Positions 43,343 to 52,592 are shown, counted from the first letter of the stretch. The stretch: DNA of 64,000 nt from Psychrobacter immobilis (GCF_904846235.1 NZ_CAJGZN010000014.1:1-64000); one strand, 5' to 3'. Numbers and translations are program-made. Notes: generated by a model from the letters alone, not told the origin.

Positions 43343-43352
43343 TAGATTGCCA
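43343..43352. repeat. Right inverted repeat of recombinase module
   Basis: TAGATTGCCA, exact reverse complement of 36,950-36,959, starts 4 bases after the stop of the 1069-aa recombinase. Ten bases is short, so it may be chance, but its position just outside the operon on both sides is suggestive. Confidence 0.45.
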
Positions 43353-43677
43353 GGTGTTTTTGGATGAGGTTATGGTGGGTACGCTATCAGAATAGTGTGG
43401 TCGTTATCTGCTTAAAACTATATACAGGACTAATCGTTGAGCCCTTATGGTGATATATGTTTATAGAGCATAAAAAGAAAAGTAATCAATGAAGCGGTAG
43501 TGATCCTGATGTCTAACTGTGAATATTTATAAATGTGATTGATGAGCCCTTACTAGACTCATAAAAATAGCGCCCATTGCAGGCGCTATTTTTATTTCAT
43601 TTCTATGAGGTAGGTTCATGATTTCTGATTTATATAAGCTCTTAAGATTACAGCTACTTCTTAGTACACAACTATTT
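43353..43677. other. Gene-free stretch downstream of recombinase module
   Basis: No convincing gene; the short frame at 43,618-43,818 is antisense to the lipoprotein. It holds two copies of TGAGCCCTTA about 104 bp apart (near 43,439 and 43,543) and a strong terminator hairpin at 43,563. Confidence 0.5.
43563..43594. terminator. Bidirectional terminator before lipoprotein gene
   Basis: AAAAATAGCGCC (43,563-43,574) pairs with GGCGCTATTTTT (43,582-43,593) around a 7-base loop. It separates the convergent recombinase operon and the lipoprotein gene. Confidence 0.85.
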
Positions 43678-44610
43678 CTAATAATTGGCTTTAATTTGTG
43701 TTTCTATGAAATCAGCGGCAACAGTATTGTACTGATCACAATTGACCACATCGACCGTAAAGTCCGTATCAGTATCTTCTGTAACACCTTTTTGATAGTA
43801 GTAAGAGTCATAGACTAAACCATTGTACTCAACAGCAGCTACAATATCGCCATCTTCAGAAGTATATCTAGCAGCTGAGAGTTCGTTATTGCGACCAACT
43901 TTTTCTTCAACGAGGTTTTTGACCACGTTGTATTGTTTTTGGTCAGCGATCCATTCACTGATAGTGATGTCGTTTCTAGAAGCTAGCTCGTAAAAAGAAT
44001 AATAGGACTGAGATGGTGTCTCCTGAAAAATATAGCATTGAGAGCCAGTAGGAAAGGCGATATTATCTGGGAAGTAGTCATAGTCTAAGACAGTATTAAT
44101 CCCCGTATCAGCATTACGAGCTAACTTCTTAATGCCGCTAAGATCTAAAGTTTCGATATCGTAAATGCTTTCAATGGCTGCGTTATCGGTCTGAATTTTT
44201 AACTCAAAGCTATCACTATCAGTAAATTTGAGCTTATAGAATCGACTGTCAAACTCATCACTTACTTTTACAAATACTTTATTGCCAACATAGTAGTCTA
44301 AATTATCTTCCTCATCACCTCTACTAACTTGATAAGCAGTAGGTGAGCTTCCTACGACAGTAGAAATTGTCTGCAAAAAATTATTGCTATCGAATCGATA
44401 GGCAAGCTTTCCCCATCCTGTCTTATATTCTCCGTCAATTACATCACTGAACGGGTCAAATGCTACGTAGCTCAGCTTATTGTCGATGATAGGGCCAGTA
44501 CTATCACCGCTACCTACTACATATTCACCATTATCATCATTGCCGCCGCACCCTGTCAGCATTAAGGCGCTTGTCAATAAGATACTGGCATACAATTTAT
44601 TTATTTTCAT
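43678..44610 (-). CDS. Hypothetical lipoprotein
   Basis: Exported lipoprotein of 310 aa: MKINKLYASILLTSALMLTG followed by CGGNDD, with lipobox LTGC and Cys at about residue 21. The mature protein is acidic and Tyr-rich, with no recognisable domain; it ends DCDQYNTVAADFIE-like, a short helix. It lies alone between the recombinase module and the hsd locus, on the opposite strand to both. No function can be assigned. Confidence 0.7.
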   Translation of the reverse strand: MKINKLYASILLTSALMLTGCGGNDDNGEYVVGSGDSTGPIIDNKLSYVAFDPFSDVIDGEYKTGWGKLAYRFDSNNFLQTISTVVGSSPTAYQVSRGDEEDNLDYYVGNKVFVKVSDEFDSRFYKLKFTDSDSFELKIQTDNAAIESIYDIETLDLSGIKKLARNADTGINTVLDYDYFPDNIAFPTGSQCYIFQETPSQSYYSFYELASRNDITISEWIADQKQYNVVKNLVEEKVGRNNELSAARYTSEDGDIVAAVEYNGLVYDSYYYQKGVTEDTDTDFTVDVVNCDQYNTVAADFIETQIKANY

Positions 44611-44892
44611 ATTGTTACCTATCGTTAGCTTTCCGTAAGAAAGTAATCATAGTTAAAGGTACATCAAATTGCAAAACAAAGTTTTAGTTTTAACATTGTC
44701 GCTACAATTACTATGTATCTTATAAAGTAAGAATGTTTAAATCATTAGAAAATTTCCAACTCACAAGTAGCAGTGTCTTGAGTCTTATCCTAAACAGTAA
44801 TGTGCGCTATACTCCCAAGCAAAACCAGTTCATCAAACTATAAAGACTCACCATAACAACCAGCAATTTTCCAGCGCGTTAAGGAATAACCA

Positions 44893-46428
44893 ATGCCTGC
44901 CAGTACCACTAATAATATTACCCAAATCAATCAAGACGACATTAATAAAGCCGTATGGAACGCCTGTGACACCTTCCGTGGCGTCATCAGCGCTGATACC
45001 TATAAAGACTTTATTTTGACCATGCTGTTTCTCAAGTATCTATCCGACGTTTACCGCGATGAGTACAACAAGCTGGTCGAGCAGTTTGGCGACAACCCAG
45101 AGCTGATCCATGCCATGATGTCCAAGCAGCGCTTTGTCTTGCCTGAAGGCGCAAGCTTTTGGGACTTGTATGAGCAGCGTCATCAGCCGGGCAACGGTCA
45201 ACGTATTGACGAGGCGCTACATGCCATTGAAGAAGCCAACGGTACTAAGCTCAAAAACGTCTTCCAAGATATCAGTTTTAACACTGATAAACTGGGTCAA
45301 GAAAAGCAAAAGAACGAGCTACTACGCCACTTATTAGAAGACTTTGGCAAAGACATCCTTAATCTAAGCGTTGAGCGTGTCGGTAGCCTCGATGTGATTG
45401 GTAATGCTTATGAGTTTTTAATCAAGCATTTTGCTGCGAGTAGTGGCGCGACAGCTGGCGAGTTCTATACGCCGCCTGAAGTGTCTAATTTGCTAGCGAC
45501 TATCCTTGAGCCTGTCGAAGGTGATGAAATCTGTGATCCAGCCTGTGGTTCAGGGTCGCTACTCATTAAGTGCGGGGCAATGGTACGCAAAAACTCAAAC
45601 TCTAAGAAGTATGCGCTATACGGTCAAGAAGCCATTGGCTCGACATGGGCACTGGCGAAGATGAATATGTTCCTACACGGTGAGGACAACCACCGTATCG
45701 AGTGGGGCGACACCATCCGCAATCCGCTGCTACTCGACAAGGACGGCAAGCACTTATTACAGTTCGATGTGGTGACCGCCAATCCGCCGTTTTCACTGGA
45801 TAAATGGGGACATGAAGATGCCAGCAGCGATCCCTATGGTCGCTTCCATCGCGGTGTACCGCCCAAGACCAAGGGCGATTATGCCTTTATCAGTCATATG
45901 ATCGAAACACTTAAGCCAACTACTGGTCGTATGGGTGTGGTCGTACCGCATGGCGTGCTGTTCCGTGCGTCTAGCGAAGGCAAAATCCGTCAGCAGCTCA
46001 TCGAAGAAAACCTACTCGATACGGTGATTGGCTTACCCGAAAAGCTGTTCTTTGGGACGGGTATTCCAGCCGCTATTTTGCTGTTTAAAAAGAATAAAAC
46101 GGATGACACAGTCCTGTTTATCGATGCCAGCAATGAGTTCAAATCCGGTAAAAATCAAAACCAGCTCACTGATAGCAATATTGCTAAAGTCATCGAAACC
46201 TATAAAGCGCGGGAGAGCGTTGATAAATACGCGTATCTAGCGAGCTTTGATGAAATTAAAGAAAACGACTTTAACCTTAACATTCCACGTTATGTCGATA
46301 CCTTTGAGGAAGAGGCGGAGATTGATCTGGTCGCGGTGCGTACTGAGCGTCTTGAGTTAAAGGCTGAACTCGATGCGCTAGAAGCAGAAATGGCAGGGTT
46401 TTTAAAGGAGTTGGGTTATGATGCCTAA
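44893..46428 (+). CDS. hsdM: Type I restriction-modification methyltransferase subunit HsdM
   Basis: N6-adenine methyltransferase of 511 aa. An N-terminal HsdM helical domain (INKAVWNACDTFRGVISADT) precedes the SAM-binding domain with motif I CDPACGSGSLL (about 216-226) and the catalytic motif IV NPPFSLDKWG (about 298). GEFYTPPEVSNLLATIL is a family hallmark. It pairs with two-TRD HsdS to methylate host DNA. AAGGAATAA lies upstream, and the stop overlaps the hsdS start by 11 bases, so they are coupled. Confidence 0.95.
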   Translation: MPASTTNNITQINQDDINKAVWNACDTFRGVISADTYKDFILTMLFLKYLSDVYRDEYNKLVEQFGDNPELIHAMMSKQRFVLPEGASFWDLYEQRHQPGNGQRIDEALHAIEEANGTKLKNVFQDISFNTDKLGQEKQKNELLRHLLEDFGKDILNLSVERVGSLDVIGNAYEFLIKHFAASSGATAGEFYTPPEVSNLLATILEPVEGDEICDPACGSGSLLIKCGAMVRKNSNSKKYALYGQEAIGSTWALAKMNMFLHGEDNHRIEWGDTIRNPLLLDKDGKHLLQFDVVTANPPFSLDKWGHEDASSDPYGRFHRGVPPKTKGDYAFISHMIETLKPTTGRMGVVVPHGVLFRASSEGKIRQQLIEENLLDTVIGLPEKLFFGTGIPAAILLFKKNKTDDTVLFIDASNEFKSGKNQNQLTDSNIAKVIETYKARESVDKYAYLASFDEIKENDFNLNIPRYVDTFEEEAEIDLVAVRTERLELKAELDALEAEMAGFLKELGYDA

Positions 46429-47623
46429 TGGTTGGGAGTCAGGCGTTATAGAGGACATAGCACAAGTTTCTTCGGGTGGTACTCCTAGCAGAAAAAAAGA
46501 TTCTTACTGGGTTAATGGCACTATTCCTTGGGTAACTACTGCTGAAGTCAAGTTCAATGTGATTACTGATACTGAGCAAAAAATTACTGAAGAAGGTCTT
46601 CAAAAATCATCAGCAAAATTATATCCGAAAGATACTATTTTAATGGCTATGTATGGTCAAGGAAAAACTCGTGGTCAAGTAGCCAAGCTTGGGATTGAAG
46701 CTTCTACAAATCAAGCATGTGCTGCGTTACAGTTGAATGCAGGATTTAACGTAGATTATTATTATCAATATTTGACTAGCCAATATGAAAATATCAGAGA
46801 GCTAGCCAATAGTGGTGGTCAGCAAAATCTAAGCGGCGGAATTGTTAAAGAAATTCAAGTTCCGATTCCACCACTCCCAGAACAACAAAAAATCGCCAAA
46901 ATCCTATCGACTTGGGATAAAGCGATTAGCACGACTGAGCGTTTGATTGAGAATAGTATCCAGCAGAAAAAAGCGTTGATGCAGCAATTGCTGACGGGTA
47001 AAAAGCGTTTGCTTGACGAGTCAGGTCAGCGGTTTGAGGGTGAGTGGGAGGAAGTAATATTCGGAGAAGTCACTAAATTATCATCTAAAAAGTATAATCC
47101 ATTAAAGGCTAATCAGTGTCTTCCTTGTATTGAGCTGGAGCATTTAGATCAAAGCTCAGGTCGAATAATTGGAAGTGAAAATGCTAGCGAATTAGCAAGT
47201 ATAAAAAACTATTTTGAAGCTGGAAGCGTACTGTTTGGCAAGCTGCGCCCATACCTAAGAAAGTATGCAAGACCAGATTTTGAAGGCGTTTGCTCGACTG
47301 AAATATGGGTGTTTAAAACTACATCTAAGTTGCTTGATGAGTATTTATTTCACTTCGTACAAACAGATAAGTTTGTATCTGAGGCAAATAAATCATCAGG
47401 ATCAAAAATGCCTAGAGCAGATTGGGGCGTTGTATCTGAATTAGTAATTAAAATTCCAAGCCTGAAAGAACAACAAAAAACCGCCACCGTGTTGACCAAT
47501 GCCGATAAAGAAATTGAGTTGCTTGAGCAGCAATTGGCTGATTTTCAGCAAGAGAAAAAGGCGCTGATGCAGGTTTTGTTGACTGGTAAGAAGCGGGTGG
47601 TGGTTGATGGGGCGGTTGCGTAA
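46418..47623 (+). CDS. hsdS: Type I restriction-modification specificity subunit HsdS
   Basis: Specificity subunit of 401 aa with two target-recognition domains: TRD1 (about 1-150) and TRD2 (about 205-350), each followed by a conserved coiled-coil region, IPPLPEQQKIAKILSTWDKA and IPSLKEQQKTATVLTNADKE, both continuing to KKALMQxLLTGKKR. Each TRD reads half of a bipartite DNA site. TRDs diverge rapidly, so the site cannot be predicted. The stop overlaps the start of the next (Pycsar effector) gene by one base (TAATG). Confidence 0.93.
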   Translation: MMPNGWESGVIEDIAQVSSGGTPSRKKDSYWVNGTIPWVTTAEVKFNVITDTEQKITEEGLQKSSAKLYPKDTILMAMYGQGKTRGQVAKLGIEASTNQACAALQLNAGFNVDYYYQYLTSQYENIRELANSGGQQNLSGGIVKEIQVPIPPLPEQQKIAKILSTWDKAISTTERLIENSIQQKKALMQQLLTGKKRLLDESGQRFEGEWEEVIFGEVTKLSSKKYNPLKANQCLPCIELEHLDQSSGRIIGSENASELASIKNYFEAGSVLFGKLRPYLRKYARPDFEGVCSTEIWVFKTTSKLLDEYLFHFVQTDKFVSEANKSSGSKMPRADWGVVSELVIKIPSLKEQQKTATVLTNADKEIELLEQQLADFQQEKKALMQVLLTGKKRVVVDGAVA

Positions 47624-48156
47624 TGGAAGCTGACTCTCGCATAAGTAACGAAGTACTAGAAAAAACTTTAGATAGAACGATAGGTTTTGTTGCCAATTGC
47701 GATAGTAAAGTATCTTATTTACTCTCTTTTGTTGGAGTTATCATCACGATCTTACTTACATTCAAGCCCCCAAACCTAATTTTTATTAGTTTAGTACTAG
47801 AAAGTAACGAATCATATTGGTTTTTTGGAATTAGTATATTTGGCCTTACTCTCTCGCTATTTTATTTTTTAAAAGGTGTGTATCACCTATCACAAGCATT
47901 AACAGCGCGAACCAAAATTCATTCTGAAAATAGCAACTCTATGATTTTTTTTGGTGCAATATCATCTCAACAAGGTAGTAATGAATACCTACAAAATATC
48001 GAAAAGAACGAGTATAGCTATAGAGAAGATTTAGCCTGTCAAATTTATGTCAATTCAAAAATATGCACAGAAAAATTCGAAAGGTACAACAAAGGTTTTA
48101 AGCTCATTCTGTTCAGCTTACCAGTGCTCATAGTCTCATGGTCTTATTTATTTTAA
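47623..48156 (+). CDS. pycTM: Pycsar effector membrane protein (PycTM-type)
   Basis: Membrane protein of 177 aa. It opens with a helical region (SNEVLEKTLDRTIGFVANCD) and then SKVSYLLSFVGVIITILLTF, a second helix YWFFGISIFGLTLSLFYFL and a third near the C-terminus (LILFSLPVLIVSWSYLF). The VDxK-type start of the first membrane helix, the YHL segment and the later FGxISxxxGxNEYL region (FFGAISSQQGSNEYL) are the pattern of PycTM effectors of Pycsar systems. When bound by cUMP or cCMP such proteins disrupt the inner membrane and abort phage infection. It is coupled to hsdS by a TAATG overlap and lies 14 bp before the cyclase gene. Confidence 0.85.
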   Translation: MEADSRISNEVLEKTLDRTIGFVANCDSKVSYLLSFVGVIITILLTFKPPNLIFISLVLESNESYWFFGISIFGLTLSLFYFLKGVYHLSQALTARTKIHSENSNSMIFFGAISSQQGSNEYLQNIEKNEYSYREDLACQIYVNSKICTEKFERYNKGFKLILFSLPVLIVSWSYLF

Positions 48157-48170
48157 ATTAGGAGAGAATA

Positions 48171-48920
48171 TTGTCTATATATGATTACAAGCAAGGAAAG
48201 AATAGAATTGAAACAATTCTTGATAACTATATGGAAATAGAAGAAAAGGATAGACTTCCCAGTGATGATAATTTTACTTTTGAGAACGGTTATAATTCTT
48301 GGGTTACAGCAATATTTGTTGATATAAGGGACTCAACTACTTTATTTTCTAAGAAGAATGAAGATACAGCTAAATTAGTTAGAGCATTTACCTCAGAAGT
48401 TATCGAAATCCTCAGGAAGGATGGTAACGTCCGTGAGATAGGTATCCGTGGAGATTGTGTCTACGCTATCTATACTACGCCTACTCAAGCCGAAATTTTA
48501 GAATGTGCAAATAATACTTTTTATGTGAATACGTTTATCAACATGTTTAATCGACTACTTAGTAAGAGAGGAATGGATAAAATTGACGTTGGAATTGGTA
48601 TGGCTACTGATAAGGAATTGGTGGTGAAAGCTGGTAGGAAAGGTGTCAATATCAATAGCAAAGTATGGATAGGTAGAGCAGTGACGATGGCATCAAACCT
48701 ATCTTCCTACGGAGATAAGGATGGCTATTCACGTATAATATATTCTAAAACTTCTTATGATAATTTTATAGATGAACTTGAAAAGAATAATCCAAATAAC
48801 AACTTAAGAGGTTTTTTCAAATACATCAACAACTCTAAAACTTGGTACTTAGATGCGTATCATGCTGATATTATTAAAATTGAATTTAATACATGGGTTG
48901 AGAACGATTTTAGAGAGTAA
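48171..48920 (+). CDS. pycC: Pycsar uridylate/cytidylate cyclase (PycC-type)
   Basis: Class III nucleotide cyclase domain protein of 249 aa. A TTG start at 48,171 is fixed by AGGAG six bases upstream. The two metal-binding Asp of the cyclase fold are in AIFVDIRDSTTLF (about 49-54) and IRGDCVYAIYTTP (about 98-110); IDVGIGMATDKELVVKAGRK and WIGRAVTMASNLS carry the remaining active-site strand and helix. The standalone size, FVDIRxST and GDxxxAIYxTP patterns and the adjacent membrane effector fit PycC, which makes cCMP or cUMP after phage infection, rather than a housekeeping adenylate cyclase. Which pyrimidine is used cannot be told by eye. Confidence 0.87.
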   Translation: MSIYDYKQGKNRIETILDNYMEIEEKDRLPSDDNFTFENGYNSWVTAIFVDIRDSTTLFSKKNEDTAKLVRAFTSEVIEILRKDGNVREIGIRGDCVYAIYTTPTQAEILECANNTFYVNTFINMFNRLLSKRGMDKIDVGIGMATDKELVVKAGRKGVNINSKVWIGRAVTMASNLSSYGDKDGYSRIIYSKTSYDNFIDELEKNNPNNNLRGFFKYINNSKTWYLDAYHADIIKIEFNTWVENDFRE

Positions 48921-49264
48921 GCAGTGTAGGGTTGGTTCTTCTCACCTACAACAACTATATCTGCCCTTTCCGAGGGACGAGGCGCGAATGCAGTCTTAAA
49001 GAACACCGTCCCATGACTCGCATATTTCCCCACTTTTAAAGCATTCAGATATCGAGGCTAATCTTTTTGAGCTTTTACTTTTTATTTCTTGTCAAAGCAA
49101 ATTGTCACCATAACAAATATCAACTAATCTATACCCAACATAACCGCCACGCTTAGTGCCCTTTGGGTAACGCGCAACCTTGGCGGTTTTTCTTTGCCTT
49201 TTTTATGACGGTATCAGCTACAATAAATATAACCAAACAAACGCTATGTCTAAAGTGGGCAGAT
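48921..49264. other. Intergenic stretch between pycC and hsdR with terminator and candidate promoter
   Basis: 344 bp without a recognisable gene. It contains the hairpin at 49,142-49,192 and then TACAAT at about 49,217, a possible -10 hexamer some 45 bases upstream of hsdR. So hsdR is probably transcribed separately from hsdM-hsdS-pycTM-pycC. Confidence 0.5.
49142..49192 (+). terminator. Candidate terminator after the Pycsar genes
   Basis: AACCGCCA (49,142-49,149) pairs with TGGCGGTT (49,181-49,188), followed by T residues. The loop of 31 bases is long, so the assignment is moderate. Confidence 0.5.
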
Positions 49265-52200
49265 ATGACCAACCCCAGCATCAACTTCGCAGAAGAGTTC
49301 AGCTCAAAGATTCCTGCCCTAACCTTGCTGACAACATTAGGCTATGAGTTCATACCACCCAGTCAATGCAGTGCCATGCGCTCAAAAGTGGTTTCAAATA
49401 AGGCCACTGACCAAGTCGTATTACTGCCCATCATGCGTGCATTTTTAGCCAAGCAAACTTTTACATTTGAAGGTCAGGCGCATCATTTGTCAGACAGTGC
49501 CATTGATAAAATCATGCACGAGCTAAATCCAGCCATGAACTTAGGCTTACAGGCAGCAAACGAAGCACTATATAACGCTATGCTTTATGGCGTGACCGTG
49601 ACTGAGTTTATCGATGGTAAGAAAACCTCGCAGACTATCGCTCTGATAGATTGGAATAATATTGGTAATAATAGCTTTCACGTTACTGAAGAGCTGGTGG
49701 TACTCAATAGCGAGGGCACGAGTAGCCGTAGACCTGATATCGTCTGCTTTGTGAATGGTCTACCGCTGGCAGTGATCGAAGCCAAACGCCCTGACTCGAG
49801 TAGAGAGTGGCAATCGACCAATGCTCAAGCGGTGTCCCAGCATATCCGAAATCAAAAGCAAAAAGAAATACCGCATCTATTTGCCTATAGCCAGTTATTA
49901 CTAGCGGTCAATGGTAATGACGGTCTGTATGCCACCTGCGGTACGCCTGAGAAGTTTTGGGCAAAATGGGTTGAAGAAGAAATCTCTGAACCTGAGTTTC
50001 ATCGTTTAAAGAACCAAGCGCTCAGTCCTAAGCAAATTGAGAATTTGTTTGGTGATCGTCCTACTTCTATCAAAGAGGAATATCAGTCATTAGTTAATGG
50101 CGGTGATTTAGTCGTTACCGACCAAGACCGCTTAATCATCAGTCTTTTGCAGCCACAGCGTCTGCTTGAAATGACGCGCCTGTTTACCTTGTTTGATAAA
50201 AAAGCTGGCAAAATTGTTGCCCGTTATCAGCAAGTCTTTGGTATCAAAGCCTTGATTGAACGTATCAGTACCTTTGATGAAAAGGGCAGTCGTGAAGGCG
50301 GTGTCATTTGGCATACCACAGGTAGTGGTAAATCTTTCACCATGGTGTTCTTTTCCAAAGCACTTATTTGGTTAGAGGAGCTTGCGAAGTGCCGCGTCAT
50401 TATCGTCACCGATCGTGTCGATCTAGAAACTCAGCTTAGTAAAACCTTTGCTTCTGGTGGTGTGCTTAGTGATCGAGATAAATCCGATGCCATGGCAACT
50501 TCTGGTCGCCGTCTAGCGCAGCAAATCGGGCACGGTAACGAGCGCGTTATCTTCTCTATTATTAATAAGTTTGGCTCGGCCGTTAAATATGATGAATGTT
50601 ATAACGACAGCCCAAACATCATCGTCATGGTCGATGAAGGTCACCGTAGCCAAAACGGTGAGAATAACATCCGCATGGCACAAGCCCTGCCAAACGCCGC
50701 TTTTATTGCATTTACAGGTACGCCATTACTGAAAGATGATAAGACCGAAAACAAATTCGGTAGCATCATTCACTCTTATACCATGCAGCAAGCAGTTAAA
50801 GACAAAACCGTCACGCCACTATTATACGAAGAGCGTATCCCTGAATTGAATACCAATGACCAAGCCATCGATGCTTGGTTTGACCGTATTACTCAAAAGC
50901 TTACCGATGATCAAAAGACTGATCTCAAGCGTAAGTTCTCACAAAAAGGTCAAATCTATCAGGTTGAAGGTCGTATTGAGCTGATCGCTCATGACATCTC
51001 TGATCACTTCCAAAACTTTAAACAGCAGCACCTTAAAGGTCAACTGGCCTGTGACTCTAAAGCCTCAGCTATCCGCTATAAGATGGCCTTAGACAAGATT
51101 GGCAAAGTGACCTCAGTGGTTGCCATGTCGCCACCTGATACCCGTGAGGGGCATGACACTGTTGATGGTGAATCAAAAGACATCGTACAAAACTGGTGGC
51201 AAGCCAATGTCGCCAAAGAGTATGGCGGTGATGAAAAAGCTTACACCAAAGCTATCATAGAAGCCTTTAGTCAGGACGATGGTCCTGACATTATGATCGT
51301 TGTTGATAAGCTACTAACGGGCTTTGATGAGCCAAAAAACACCGTACTGTATATTGATAAGCCTTTAAAACAGCATAACCTGATTCAGGCGATTGCACGG
51401 GTAAACCGCTTGCATGAGAAGAAACGCTTTGGTTATCTGATTGATTATCGTGGCATCTTAAAAGAGCTGGATATCACCATTGAGAAATATCAAGACTTAG
51501 CAGAACGTACGCAAGGTGGCTTTGATATCGAAGATCTTAAGGGTCTGTATAACGCGATGGATACCGAGTATAAGCAGCTACCCAGACTGCATAGTGAGCT
51601 GTGGGCGATATTCTCATCAGTGAAGAACAAACAGGATGGTCAAGCGTTAAGACAAGTACTTGCACCAAAAATGCAGGAAATAGAAGGTAGGGTAGTCGAT
51701 ACCAAGCTCAAAGAACGTGATGACTTTTATGCAGCTTTGACTACGTTTTCTAATGCTATGAAAATTGCGTTGCAATCAGCGTCTTTCTTTGAGGATAAGT
51801 CGTTTGATAGTAAACGTGATTGTTATAAACAGGATCTAAAAGCCTTTATCAATCTACGTAAGCAAGTACGCGAAGATGCTGATGAAACCATTGATTACGA
51901 TGAGTATGAAGCGGACATTCGTAGCTTACTTGATAAGCATATCGCAGGGCTTGAAGTTCGTGAGGCAAAAGGTGCTTACTTGGTTGGTAACTTAGGTAAG
52001 GATGTTAAACCTGAAGAATTAAGCGATGATGAAGCCCGTAACCAAACGGATAAAATCACTGGTCGGGTGACCAAGATGATTGAGCAGGATTTGGCTGATG
52101 ATCCTTATGCCCAAGAGTATTTTTCTAAATTGCTCAAACAAGCGATTGCTGATGCTAAGGCAATGTTTGATGCGCCAGTGAAGCAGTACATGATGTTTGC

Positions 52201-52564
52201 TGACTTTGAGCAAGCCGTCAAAGACCGCGATGTCGCTGATGTACCAAATGCGTTTATCGATGATAGTGGTAAGTTAAACAAACATGCTCAGGCGTATTTT
52301 GGTTTGTTTAAGCACTTATTTGATATTGATTTCTTGGTAGATAAAGAGTTAGATAACGACAAGCTAGTCGCTTACGCCTTTGAGGTTGATAAGATCGTTA
52401 AGACAGCAGTGGCTGAGTATTCTATCAATCCAGCAGAGATTGAAAATGCTATTAGTGTCAAATTGCTGCCGATGTTATTTATGGATTTGGGTATCGATAA
52501 AGCGCAACAACTTATCGAAGAAGTGCTAAAGATTACCCGTCTTGGGCTTTCAAGAGACAAGTAG
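49265..52564 (+). CDS. hsdR: Type I restriction endonuclease subunit HsdR
   Basis: Restriction/translocase subunit of 1099 aa, normal for the family. The start at 49,265 (MTNPSINFAEEFSSKIP) is chosen; a TTG frame from 49,163 adds a non-conserved leader crossing the terminator. The N-terminal nuclease has RRPDIVCFVNGLPLAVIEAK (PD-ExK). The SF2 helicase motor follows with Walker A HTTGSGKSFTM (about 357-366), VMVDEGHRSQ (motif II), AFIAFTGTPL (motif III) and QAIARVNRLHEKK (motif VI). It cleaves unmodified DNA with HsdM and HsdS. It is separated from hsdS by the Pycsar genes. Confidence 0.95.
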   Translation: MTNPSINFAEEFSSKIPALTLLTTLGYEFIPPSQCSAMRSKVVSNKATDQVVLLPIMRAFLAKQTFTFEGQAHHLSDSAIDKIMHELNPAMNLGLQAANEALYNAMLYGVTVTEFIDGKKTSQTIALIDWNNIGNNSFHVTEELVVLNSEGTSSRRPDIVCFVNGLPLAVIEAKRPDSSREWQSTNAQAVSQHIRNQKQKEIPHLFAYSQLLLAVNGNDGLYATCGTPEKFWAKWVEEEISEPEFHRLKNQALSPKQIENLFGDRPTSIKEEYQSLVNGGDLVVTDQDRLIISLLQPQRLLEMTRLFTLFDKKAGKIVARYQQVFGIKALIERISTFDEKGSREGGVIWHTTGSGKSFTMVFFSKALIWLEELAKCRVIIVTDRVDLETQLSKTFASGGVLSDRDKSDAMATSGRRLAQQIGHGNERVIFSIINKFGSAVKYDECYNDSPNIIVMVDEGHRSQNGENNIRMAQALPNAAFIAFTGTPLLKDDKTENKFGSIIHSYTMQQAVKDKTVTPLLYEERIPELNTNDQAIDAWFDRITQKLTDDQKTDLKRKFSQKGQIYQVEGRIELIAHDISDHFQNFKQQHLKGQLACDSKASAIRYKMALDKIGKVTSVVAMSPPDTREGHDTVDGESKDIVQNWWQANVAKEYGGDEKAYTKAIIEAFSQDDGPDIMIVVDKLLTGFDEPKNTVLYIDKPLKQHNLIQAIARVNRLHEKKRFGYLIDYRGILKELDITIEKYQDLAERTQGGFDIEDLKGLYNAMDTEYKQLPRLHSELWAIFSSVKNKQDGQALRQVLAPKMQEIEGRVVDTKLKERDDFYAALTTFSNAMKIALQSASFFEDKSFDSKRDCYKQDLKAFINLRKQVREDADETIDYDEYEADIRSLLDKHIAGLEVREAKGAYLVGNLGKDVKPEELSDDEARNQTDKITGRVTKMIEQDLADDPYAQEYFSKLLKQAIADAKAMFDAPVKQYMMFADFEQAVKDRDVADVPNAFIDDSGKLNKHAQAYFGLFKHLFDIDFLVDKELDNDKLVAYAFEVDKIVKTAVAEYSINPAEIENAISVKLLPMLFMDLGIDKAQQLIEEVLKITRLGLSRDK

Positions 52565-52592
52565 GCTAAGAGCAGTAAGAGGGTAGTAGGTA

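Larger units (their letters stand above)
36950..43352 (+). mobile_element. Candidate mobile module of small protein plus two giant tyrosine recombinases
   Basis: Three tightly packed genes in one direction (37,209-43,339) lie between TGGCAATCTA (36,950-36,959) and its inverted copy TAGATTGCCA (43,343-43,352). The gene set recalls Tn554 (two recombinases plus a small TnpC) and the GInt islands (three integrases plus a small helical protein), but with different sizes. Whether the module moves alone or brings the neighbouring hsd-Pycsar cargo cannot be settled here. Confidence 0.5.

Noticed and set aside
36950-43352. RIT (recombinases-in-trio) element
   Set aside because: RIT elements have three ordinary-size recombinases; here only two are recombinases and both are far larger.
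43435-43555. Pair of TGAGCCCTTA as att sites
   Set aside because: Only 10 bp, about 100 bp apart with nothing between them; no link to the recombinase ends.
43618-43818. 66-aa frame opposite the 43,678 lipoprotein
   Set aside because: Mostly antisense to a better gene with a lipoprotein signal; no family match.
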